Positions 1-5,659 of a DNA stretch of 6,951 bases are shown one piece after another; position 1 is the stretch's first letter, and each line of letters starts with the position of its first letter. The notes beneath the pieces are model-generated. The model ran no database searches, was not told the DNA's origin, and worked only from the letters and a program-made list of their open reading frames with translations. Made by a program: the position numbers and the translations under genes. The stretch comes from an uncultured Haloferula sp. (GTDB lineage: Bacteria > Verrucomicrobiota > Verrucomicrobiae > Verrucomicrobiales > Akkermansiaceae): positions 1-6,951 of the forward strand of contig CAMPGU010000223.1 in assembly GCA_946885645.1 (NCBI GenBank), read 5' to 3'.

Positions 1-1
1 C

Positions 2-457
2 CGCGAGCGCCTGGGGGCCGCGATGAAAGCCGGGCTTTTCTACGCGCGGTGGTATCCCGCGCGCTGGATCCCCTCCATTCCCGCCCTGCCTCCGGATCTG
101 GACCGGGAGCTCGCGCGCGGCATGCGCGCGGTGGAGAAGCTCAGCCGCAAGCTCGCGCGGACGCTCTTCCACGCGATGGCGCGGAACGGGCCGAAGCTCG
201 AGCGCCGCCAGCTTCTGTTAGGCAGGCTGGTGGACGCGGGTTCGGAGCTTTTCGCGATGAGCGTTTCCGTCGCCCGGGCCCATGCGCTCGGCGACGAGAC
301 CTCGCTGCAAACGGCGCGCTACATCTGCCGCCGCGGTCGGCACCGGGTGGAGACGCTTTTCGCCGACGCGGGCCGTGCGCCGGACAAGGAGGCGTACCGC
401 CTGACAAAGGGGATGCTGGACGCCCCTGCTCAAGCCGACGTGCCCAAAGCACCCTGA
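2..457 (+). CDS. Acyl-CoA dehydrogenase, C-terminal part (5' end outside window)
   Basis: The reading frame is open from base 2 and ends in TGA at 455-457, giving 151 residues. The first in-frame ATG (base 23) is unlikely to be the true start because coding sequence continues upstream to the window edge. The visible part is helical and Arg/Ala-rich. Its segment around residues 75-95 (key words ERRQLLLGRLVDAGSELFAM) resembles the C-terminal helical domain of long acyl-CoA dehydrogenases of the VLCAD/ACAD9 or bacterial FadE type, where a QxLLxRLxDxxxxLYAM-like helix follows the FAD-binding core. Such enzymes introduce the alpha-beta double bond into acyl-CoA in fatty-acid beta-oxidation and pass electrons to ETF. 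The catalytic base and FAD-binding core lie outside the window, so activity cannot be judged. The last 28 bases overlap the convergent HAD-Nudix gene. The family call rests on the C-terminal domain only. Confidence 0.6.
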   Translation, partial: RERLGAAMKAGLFYARWYPARWIPSIPALPPDLDRELARGMRAVEKLSRKLARTLFHAMARNGPKLERRQLLLGRLVDAGSELFAMSVSVARAHALGDETSLQTARYICRRGRHRVETLFADAGRAPDKEAYRLTKGMLDAPAQADVPKAP

Positions 458-1479
458 TTCATCGCCTCCACCAGCAGGATCCGGGTCGGGCCGTTGAGAT
501 CGAGGGCCAGCGCCTCGGCCGGGGTGAGCCAGCGGTATTCCTGCGCCTCGTCGTTCAGCACGACTTCCGTGGAAGACACGCGCGCCACGTAGTTGAGCAG
601 CAGGAAATGCTCGGGCTGGAGGAATTCGGCGGAGTCGATGCAATCCTGGACGAGGACGAAGCGCGGCTCGCCGATCTCCAGCGCGGTTTCCTCCCGGATC
701 TCGCGGCGCAGCGCATCCAGCGAGCTTTCCCCGCGGCGGATCTTGCCGCCGGGGATGCCCCAGCGGTGGCCCCACTTGTGGGTCCGCACCATCAGGAGCC
801 GCCCCTGCCCGTCGTGCAGGAGCGCGCCGACCGTCGCCACCGGCCGCGATTTCCAGCCGGGGCGGTCGAGCAGGCGGCGCAGGACATCCAGGTCCGGCAC
901 GGTGAGATCCGGCTTCGATTGCGCCAGGGCCCCCGCGTGGGTGTAGCCCGTGAGCACGGCGATCGAGGTGAGATTGCCGTGACGCGCGGTGTCGATATCG
1001 TGCGTCATGTCGCCGATGAAGGCGCTCTCCGCCGGGTTCAGGCGGTGGGCTTCGAGGATGGCGTGGATGCGCTCCCGCTTGTCGAGCACGCCGGAATAGG
1101 TCGCCTCGAAAAAGTCGGACAGCTCCAGGTCGATCAGTTGCTTCGCGAAGGCGGCACTGTCCATGCTGGTCAGCACGAAGGTCCGGATGCCGTGCCGCCG
1201 GCACCATTCCAGCTTCTCGCGGGCGTGGGGCAGGATCGTCACCGCCGCGGTGGATGCGGCGAAGGCCTTGCGGAAATGGACCTCCAGCTCCTCCAGCGGG
1301 ACGCCGGGCAGCATCTCCTCGTAGAAATCCCGGTACGGCAGGCGGAAGGCGAGCCGGAAGCCCTCCCGGTCCAGCGGGGCCACGCCGTAGAGGGAAAAGA
1401 CGTGGTTCGTCGCCTCGAGCACGGGCGGCAGATCGTCCACCAGCGTGCCGGACCAGTCGAAGATGAGATTGCGGAACAT
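430..1479 (-). CDS. HAD-family hydrolase fused to a Nudix hydrolase domain
   Basis: A 349-residue two-domain protein. Residues 1 to about 205 are a HAD-superfamily phosphatase-like domain with a helical cap: motif I at 8-14 (DWSGTLV), motif II around T104/S105, motif III K134, and motif IV G156-D157...D161. Residues about 212-349 are a Nudix domain with the box at 245-267: G245, E251, R259-E260, E263-E264, but Ala266 where the consensus has Gly. The HAD domain resembles phosphoglycolate-phosphatase/beta-phosphoglucomutase-type proteins. Motif I has Ser10 in place of the usual second Asp, which is the general acid/base in phosphatases. Nudix domains hydrolyse nucleoside diphosphates linked to another moiety, so a nucleotide clean-up role is plausible, but no substrate can be named. 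The ATG at 1477-1479 was chosen because it directly precedes the HAD beta-1 strand; a longer reading to 1692 would add 71 Arg-rich residues lying antisense-frame within the DUF721 gene. It is the last gene of the ferredoxin-DUF721 operon, with no clear ribosome binding site. Confidence 0.88.
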   Translation of the reverse strand: MFRNLIFDWSGTLVDDLPPVLEATNHVFSLYGVAPLDREGFRLAFRLPYRDFYEEMLPGVPLEELEVHFRKAFAASTAAVTILPHAREKLEWCRRHGIRTFVLTSMDSAAFAKQLIDLELSDFFEATYSGVLDKRERIHAILEAHRLNPAESAFIGDMTHDIDTARHGNLTSIAVLTGYTHAGALAQSKPDLTVPDLDVLRRLLDRPGWKSRPVATVGALLHDGQGRLLMVRTHKWGHRWGIPGGKIRRGESSLDALRREIREETALEIGEPRFVLVQDCIDSAEFLQPEHFLLLNYVARVSSTEVVLNDEAQEYRWLTPAEALALDLNGPTRILLVEAMNQGALGTSA

Positions 1480-1496
1480 CGTGGAAAAAGGGGGTC

Positions 1497-1868
1497 TTAC
1501 CCTACGGCGAAGCGGATCGTCTTCACCACGCCGGGCCCGGCGGCTTCCTGCAGCTTCTTCAAAAGCACGCCCTTCATTTGCTCCAGATGGAAGCGCATCG
1601 CCGGCTGGAGCACGTGCAGGGTCACGCAGCCGCCCTTCAGCGAGACGGGGGACGCATGCCGCGCCACGAAGTCCCCGGCCACGTCCTTCCACATTTCCCG
1701 CAGGCGCTCCTCGTCGATGCCCTCCGTGGCACCGGCCTGGCGCAGGATCGACGCGAGGAATTCCTGCGGCAGGTGCAGGCGCTCGTCCGGATGGGCCGGG
1801 TCATCGCCGCCATGCCAATCCCGGAGCACGGCGCGGCGGATCGCATCGAGCCGGGATGGTTTCCTCAT
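1497..1868 (-). CDS. DUF721 / DciA-like protein
   Basis: A 123-residue protein matching the DUF721 (DciA) fold. It has a basic N-terminus (MRKPSRLD), an amphipathic helix, the W60-K-D-V-A-G segment followed by ARH, a beta strand with GCVTLHVL (80-87), the downstream helix around MRFHLEQMKGVLLKKL (91-106), and a terminal strand KTIRFAVG. DciA is the ancestral loader/operator of the replicative helicase DnaB in bacteria lacking DnaC or DnaI. DUF721 proteins of this short form are assigned by family only, so a helicase role here is inferred. The ATG at 1866-1868 starts 11 bases after the ferredoxin stop and 17 bases separate its TAA from the HAD-Nudix start, which indicates co-transcription. Upstream sequence ACCCGCTTCGCC has no Shine-Dalgarno. 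A longer reading to base 2054 is Arg-rich shadow of the ferredoxin gene and was not used. Confidence 0.85.
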   Translation of the reverse strand: MRKPSRLDAIRRAVLRDWHGGDDPAHPDERLHLPQEFLASILRQAGATEGIDEERLREMWKDVAGDFVARHASPVSLKGGCVTLHVLQPAMRFHLEQMKGVLLKKLQEAAGPGVVKTIRFAVG

Positions 1869-1879
1869 GGCGAAGCGGG

Positions 1880-2116
1880 TCAGTCGTCGCCGTCGTCGCC
1901 GATGGCCTCCACCGGGCAGCCCTCCATCGCCTCGCGGCTCTGGGCCCTCTCCTCGTCGTTCTCCGGCTGCTTGTACACGTAGGAATAGCCTTCGTCGTCG
2001 GAGCGGGTGAAATTGTTCGGTGCCGTTTCGCGGCAAAGATCGCAGTCGATGCACTGGCTATCGACGTAGAATTTGCCCGGTACGTTTTCCCTGTTCTTGT
2101 CTTCGCGGTCGGCCAT
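1880..2116 (-). CDS. Single-cluster [4Fe-4S] ferredoxin
   Basis: A 78-residue acidic ferredoxin. The cluster ligands are C22-x2-C25-x2-C28 (CIDCDLC) and the distant C67-P68, the pattern of ferredoxins binding one [4Fe-4S] cluster. The C-terminus is very acidic (AIGDDGDD), as is usual for a soluble electron carrier that docks with basic partners. The segment SDDEGYSYVYKQPENDEE between the cysteines is typical of small Bacillus/Thermotoga-like and PVC-type ferredoxins. The ATG at 2114-2116 gives MADREDKN; an in-frame ATG 16 codons upstream (2164) would add Arg/Gly-rich sequence without family character. It is the first gene of the minus-strand operon and faces the divergent membrane-protein gene across 135 bases. 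The redox partner cannot be read from the sequence. The adjacent DUF721 and HAD-Nudix genes do not suggest a shared pathway. Confidence 0.9.
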   Translation of the reverse strand: MADREDKNRENVPGKFYVDSQCIDCDLCRETAPNNFTRSDDEGYSYVYKQPENDEERAQSREAMEGCPVEAIGDDGDD

Positions 2117-2251
2117 CGGAGAGGTGAGCTGCTCCCGTCTGCATCGCCCCCCTGCGCCCGGCATGCAACCCTTTTTCCCCTCGGGCCGCGGGCAAGGTTT
2201 CCACTGGCCAAGGACGGGCGCGGTTCCTAAACCGGTGCGCGCCCCTTACCC
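2117..2251. promoter_or_regulatory. Divergent intergenic region with a strong hairpin
   Basis: These 135 bases separate the ferredoxin start (minus) from the membrane-protein start (plus), so both promoters should lie here, but I find no convincing -35/-10 pair for either. The clearest element is an inverted repeat just before the plus-strand ATG: GGGCGCG at 2216-2222 pairs with CGCGCCC at 2238-2244 (7 bp). An alternative fold uses CGGTT (2221-2225) with AACCG (2230-2234), a 4-base loop CCTA, and GGGCG/CGCCC as the outer stem. It ends 7 bases before the ATG, so it would sit in the 5' leader or act as a protein site. No Shine-Dalgarno is present before the ATG (CCCTTACCC). Confidence 0.4.
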
Positions 2252-3352
2252 ATGTCCGCGGATCTTCCCAGCCCGTCCGGCCCTCCGGACCCAGAACGTG
2301 ACCCGAAGCCGGAAGCCTCGAACGAGGCGGTAGAGGCGGATCTGTGGAATCTCGACGAAGCGATGCCGGCGAAGACCTCCGCCGCGCCGAGCCCCCGCGC
2401 CATGGGCCGGAAAGGGAGCGGCGACCATCCCGATCAGGAGCTTTCCGGGCTTTCCGAAAGGAACGTCCAGCGCGGGAAGACCCCCGCCCGCTCGCCCGAG
2501 CGCATGAAAGAGGATCATCCCCTTTCCCCGCAGGCCTCCCGGCCGGTGGAGGACGACATCGGCGAACTGGACGAAAAGCGGCCTCCCGGCCCCGGCGAGG
2601 AGGACGAGGCCGTGCTGGTGGTGCTCCCGGAAGAAGAAGCGGAGACCTGGGCCCCCGCCCCCGCGGCAAAGCTCCCGCCGGAACCGGAAACCGTGGCGGA
2701 ATCCCCGGCCGCGGCTCCCGATGAACCCTCCGAACCCGCGCCGCGCCGGAACCGCCCGAAGGAGCCCGCGGAGAATGCGGCCTCGCTTTTGAAAAGCCCC
2801 AGCCGGAGGGAGGTGATCAGCCTGGCGGCTTTCGCTTTCTTCCTGCTGCTGACGGCCATCTGGGTGATCTCCCGCTTCTTTTCCCAGCTCCACTTCGAGA
2901 GCGCCGCGCTGCAATCCCCCGAATATCCGGTGCAGGGGCAGCACGCCACCATCGCCCGGGGGGACACCTACTGGCGCGCCCCGGTGCGCGAAGGCCCCGA
3001 CCGGGACGTGGCGCGCCGCGAGGTCGTGATGATCCCGGTACTGGAACTCACGCTCGATACCGACCACTCGTCCCTGGGCGCGCTGAGGATCATCTTCCGC
3101 AATTCGCAGGGAACCCCCGTGGGCGATTCCATCACCCGCTCCTTCACGCGCGGCCGCTTCGATGCCACCGGGGAGTCCAGGATCGCTTTCCCGTCCACCG
3201 ACGGCTTCATCGAGGAAGGGAGCTTCAACGGCTACCGCACGCAGACCGAGGATCCGTGGGTGGTGGAAGTCCTGGAAGGTCCCTCGGTGGATGCCCCCGC
3301 CAACGCTTTCCGCAAGCTCGCCGAAATCCCCATCCTGCCGCAACGCCGCTGA
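2252..3352 (+). CDS. Unrecognised single-pass membrane protein with disordered acidic N-terminus
   Basis: A 366-residue protein that I do not recognise. Residues 1 to about 180 are rich in Pro, Glu, Asp, Ala and Ser and look disordered and cytoplasmic. One short acidic motif occurs twice: VEADLWNLDE at 27-36 and VEDDIGELDE at 99-108. A basic stretch (KSPSRR, 181-186) precedes one membrane segment at about 188-210 (key residues FAFFLLLTAIWVI), which predicts N-in/C-out topology with no cleavable signal peptide. Residues about 215-366 form a compact domain with strand-like stretches (VVMIPVLELTL, ALRIIFRN, WVVEVLEG) that would face the periplasm. The TGA is followed after only CC by the HemQ ATG, so the two genes are almost certainly co-transcribed and translationally coupled. 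ATG at 2252 is the first start in the frame; later Met codons (38, 51) would delete the first copy of the motif. A role in haem synthesis is only suggested by this linkage. Confidence 0.8.
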   Translation: MSADLPSPSGPPDPERDPKPEASNEAVEADLWNLDEAMPAKTSAAPSPRAMGRKGSGDHPDQELSGLSERNVQRGKTPARSPERMKEDHPLSPQASRPVEDDIGELDEKRPPGPGEEDEAVLVVLPEEEAETWAPAPAAKLPPEPETVAESPAAAPDEPSEPAPRRNRPKEPAENAASLLKSPSRREVISLAAFAFFLLLTAIWVISRFFSQLHFESAALQSPEYPVQGQHATIARGDTYWRAPVREGPDRDVARREVVMIPVLELTLDTDHSSLGALRIIFRNSQGTPVGDSITRSFTRGRFDATGESRIAFPSTDGFIEEGSFNGYRTQTEDPWVVEVLEGPSVDAPANAFRKLAEIPILPQRR

Positions 3353-3354
3353 CC

Positions 3355-4182
3355 ATGCCTGAATCCGCCGTTTCCCCGCTGGTGCCCCGCGAAGGCTGGC
3401 ACGTCATGCATCTTTTCTACCAGATCGACCATGCCCAGTGGTCGATCCTCGGTGACGACGAGAAGCGCGCCGCCAAGACGCGGCTGACCGAACTGGTGCA
3501 GGAGATCCGCGCCACGAAGGACACGCACCTCCTCACCTTCGCCATCGCCACCCCCAAGGCGGATCTCGGCTTCATGCTGCTGACCCCGGACCTCCAGGTG
3601 GCGAATGCCTTCGAGAAGCAGCTCAGCCTTTCGCTCGGCCCCGAGATCCTGAGCCCCGCCTATTCCTACCTCTCCCAGACCGAGCGCTCCGAATACACCA
3701 CCTCCTCCGAGCAGTATGCCAAGGAGACCCTGATCGGCGAAAAAGGCCTCGCCGAAGGAAGCCCGGAATTCCAGCAGGCGATGAAGGAATTCGAGGACCG
3801 CATGGACCACTACCTGAAGCACCGCCTCTACCCGGTGCTGCCGGATTGGCCGGTGATTTGCTTCTACCCGATGTCCAAGCGCCGCTCCGGGGGCGACAAC
3901 TGGTATTCGCTCGATTACGAAGCCCGCCGCGAGCTGATGGCCGGCCACGCCCGCGTGGGACGCACCTACTCGGGCCGGATTCTCCAGCTCATCACCGGTT
4001 CCACCGGTCTCGACGAATACGAGTGGGGTGTCACCCTGCTCGCGAAGGACACCATCGACGTGAAAGCCATCGTCTATGAGATGCGCTTCGACGAGGTCTC
4101 GGCCCGTTATGCGGAATTCGGCGATTTCTACATCGGCATGCAGCTCCCGCTGAACCAGTTGTTCCGCCGGGTCTGCCTGTAG
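3355..4182 (+). CDS. hemQ: Coproheme decarboxylase / haem synthase HemQ (chlorite dismutase family)
   Basis: A 275-residue protein of the chlorite-dismutase superfamily, HemQ/ChdC branch. This cytoplasmic enzyme uses hydrogen peroxide to oxidatively decarboxylate two propionates of coproheme III, giving haem b, the last step of the coproporphyrin-dependent pathway. Visible signatures are CFYPMSKRR at 169-177, with Y171 at the position of the catalytic radical tyrosine (Tyr147 in Listeria numbering); MAGHARVGRTYSGR with H198 as the proximal haem ligand (Listeria His174); and LQLITGSTGLDEYEWGVTL with Q211 at the distal position (Listeria Gln187). The Tyr-His and His-Gln spacings (27 and 13) match those in Listeria HemQ. 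Gln rather than Arg at the distal site argues against chlorite dismutase activity. Length is close to the family's roughly 250 residues. The ATG at 3355 lies 2 bases after the upstream TGA. An upstream in-frame start at 3256 would only add out-of-frame sequence of the preceding gene. Confidence 0.93.
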   Translation: MPESAVSPLVPREGWHVMHLFYQIDHAQWSILGDDEKRAAKTRLTELVQEIRATKDTHLLTFAIATPKADLGFMLLTPDLQVANAFEKQLSLSLGPEILSPAYSYLSQTERSEYTTSSEQYAKETLIGEKGLAEGSPEFQQAMKEFEDRMDHYLKHRLYPVLPDWPVICFYPMSKRRSGGDNWYSLDYEARRELMAGHARVGRTYSGRILQLITGSTGLDEYEWGVTLLAKDTIDVKAIVYEMRFDEVSARYAEFGDFYIGMQLPLNQLFRRVCL

Positions 4183-4202
4183 CGCGGTGCAGGGCTGCCG
4201 TC

Positions 4203-4769
4203 TCAAGAGCTTTTCTCCTGCCAATCCGCGTCCCGACGGGTCCGCACAAGCTCTTCCTTTGAAAGGCGCATTCCGGCAATGGCCTTGCTCAAGCAGTCCC
4301 AGCCAGCCGGGGTGGCCACATGGAAGCACTGCTGCTTGCCGGCACCTGCCGCCATGCGCTCCAGGATGCCGGGCCGGACCAGACGGGGGAAGTTCCAGAT
4401 GATCCGGCAGAGCTTCGGCACGATGAGGATTTCGGGGCAGTTCGGGGGAAGCCCGGGTCGTGACCGGAAGAGGTAGGGCCAATTCCGCCGCGCGGTGCGC
4501 AGGAAGGACACCCGCCGCGGGACGTCGAGGAAGATGACCGTGTCCGCTGCTTCCTGCACCGCAGAGGAGACGCCATCGATCACCCATGCCTCCTGCCGCA
4601 CGAGCTCCGCGATCCGCCGATCTCGTTCGTCCGCGGGCGTCTTCCTCCAGCCCGGCTGCCACACCACGTCATCGAGGCCGTGGCAAGGAAGGTCGAGCTC
4701 CGCTGCGATTCTCCGGGCCAAGGTGGATTTTCCCGCCCCCGCATTGCCAGTGACGAGAATGCGCCTCAT
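4203..4769 (-). CDS. P-loop kinase-like ATPase (adenylate kinase-like / FlaR-type)
   Basis: A 188-residue P-loop NTPase. The Walker A motif is GNAGAGKST at 8-16, with K14 contacting phosphates. Next come LDDVVWQPGW (32-41), WVIDG (62-66), and a Walker-B-like strand VIFLD (78-82) followed by PRRVSFLRTARR, then RPGLPPNCPEIL (104-115). This order is that of the small 'topology modulation protein'/FlaR and adenylate-kinase-like family often annotated as an AAA-family ATPase. The true substrate of these proteins is generally unknown. In this copy the usual WVIDGNY reads WVIDGVS. Stop TGA is 20 bases from the HemQ stop, convergent. Its ATG lies 12 bases after the stop of the PHP phosphatase gene, so the two form an operon. 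Only GGA in ACGGAAAACGGTC precedes the start, a poor ribosome binding site. Confidence 0.82.
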   Translation of the reverse strand: MRRILVTGNAGAGKSTLARRIAAELDLPCHGLDDVVWQPGWRKTPADERDRRIAELVRQEAWVIDGVSSAVQEAADTVIFLDVPRRVSFLRTARRNWPYLFRSRPGLPPNCPEILIVPKLCRIIWNFPRLVRPGILERMAAGAGKQQCFHVATPAGWDCLSKAIAGMRLSKEELVRTRRDADWQEKSS

Positions 4770-4781
4770 GACCGTTTTCCG

Positions 4782-5576
4782 TCAGTACAGTGGCTCCGTC
4801 TTCCGCTCCCGCCCCTCGAAGAGCAGGGTCTCCGTGTGGCCCGCGGACTTCGCCCATGCGATGGCCATCGGAAAATCCCGGGCCACCTCCCCGGGCGCGT
4901 GCGCGTCGGAGGAAATCACCAGCGGGATGCCCGCCTGGCACGCGAGCTCCAGGAAGCGCGGGTGCGGGTAGGCTTCGGCGCAGGGCTTGTACCAGCCCGC
5001 GGTATTGAGCTCGATCGCGCCGCCGGCTTCCGCGATGGCCCCGATCACGGGCTCGTAGAAGCGGCTCAGGTCCCCCGGCGGGCGGTGGGAAAATTTCTTC
5101 ACCAGATCCGGATGGCCGAGGATGTCGAAAAGGCGGCTGCGCGCCATCTCCGCATAGGTTTCCCAGTAGCGCGTCCAGACTTCCTCCACGTCCGTCTCCG
5201 CCCAGCGGCCGAGCCACTTGGGATTGTCGAAATCCCACGCCCCGAGATAGTGTACGGAGCCGATGAGGTAGTCCCAGGGATGGCGGCCGGCGAGCTCCGT
5301 GATCCAGCCCTCGCAGCCGGGAAGCCAATCGCACTCCAGCCCGGCGCGGACGGGCATGGGCCCGGCGGCGGCGCGGGCGCGGGCGAGCCAGGCGTGGTAA
5401 TCCGGCAGCTCGCTTTCCAGCATCCGCCAATCGTCGAAAGGCTCCGGACGGGCCGGGGCGTGATCGGAGACCCCGTACTCCGTGAGCCCGGCGGCGCGGG
5501 CCGCGGCGATGTATTCTTCCGGCGAGCCGGTGGCGTGCCGGCAGAGGGGCGTGTGGGTGTGGTAGTCGGCCGGCAC
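4782..5576 (-). CDS. hisJ: PHP-family histidinol-phosphatase
   Basis: A 264-residue protein of the PHP (polymerase and histidinol phosphatase) superfamily, HisJ/HisK type. It would hydrolyse L-histidinol phosphate to histidinol in histidine synthesis. Metal-binding residues are readable in order: DYHTHT with H6 and H8, H14 in LCRH, SDH at 37-39, E81 in AGLECDW, H109 in GSVHYLG, H155 in GHPDLVKKF, and D224/H226 in SSDAH. All the expected PHP metal ligands are present, so it looks active. Length fits the family (about 250-270). The start is GTG at 5574-5576, giving VPADYHTHT with only a few residues before the first metal ligand, as is normal for the family; I see no upstream in-frame ATG nearby. 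It is the first gene of an operon with the P-loop kinase 12 bases downstream, and is divergent from the phosphate acyltransferase gene. No other his genes are in the window, so a different phosphoester substrate remains possible. Confidence 0.87.
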   Translation of the reverse strand: MPADYHTHTPLCRHATGSPEEYIAAARAAGLTEYGVSDHAPARPEPFDDWRMLESELPDYHAWLARARAAAGPMPVRAGLECDWLPGCEGWITELAGRHPWDYLIGSVHYLGAWDFDNPKWLGRWAETDVEEVWTRYWETYAEMARSRLFDILGHPDLVKKFSHRPPGDLSRFYEPVIGAIAEAGGAIELNTAGWYKPCAEAYPHPRFLELACQAGIPLVISSDAHAPGEVARDFPMAIAWAKSAGHTETLLFEGRERKTEPLY

Positions 5577-5659
5577 GAAACGGGCGGGGTTTCGGGTTGC
5601 TTGATTTTCGTTAGGAATACTAGAGTGCCGACCACGCGCAAGTACCGCCGGGATTTCCG
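5577..5659. promoter_or_regulatory. Divergent intergenic region between hisJ and the phosphate acyltransferase gene
   Basis: These 83 bases are visibly more AT-rich than the genes, especially 5590-5626. A weak sigma-70-like pair for the plus strand is TTGCTT (5597-5602) with an 18-base spacer and TAGAGT (5621-5626); the match to consensus is poor, so this is tentative. A short inverted repeat, CGAAAC at 5576-5581 and GTTTCG at 5589-5594 (7-base gap), straddles the GTG start of the PHP gene and could be an operator or chance. Before the plus-strand ATG there is GGGA at 5650-5653, 6 bases upstream, which is the best Shine-Dalgarno-like sequence in the window. Confidence 0.35.

Noticed and set aside
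49..2010. A 653-codon plus-strand open frame across the ferredoxin-DUF721-HAD-Nudix operon
   Set aside because: It is rich in Arg, Gly, Pro and Ala with no domain, and lies antisense to three genes with clear family motifs. Long antisense frames are expected at this GC content.
2167..2199. Possible second hairpin (AACC...GGTT with inner CCC/GGG) in the divergent region
   Set aside because: The stem needs bulges and mismatches and has a GC-rich loop that can pair in several ways; not distinguishable from background GC pairing.
4183..4202. Bidirectional terminator between the convergent HemQ and kinase genes
   Set aside because: Only short, wobble-containing pairing (around CGG...CCG) and no T-run on either strand.
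3232..4662. A 476-codon minus-strand open frame opposite HemQ
   Set aside because: HemQ on the plus strand has all its signature residues; the antisense translation has no motif and crosses the kinase gene in the wrong frame.
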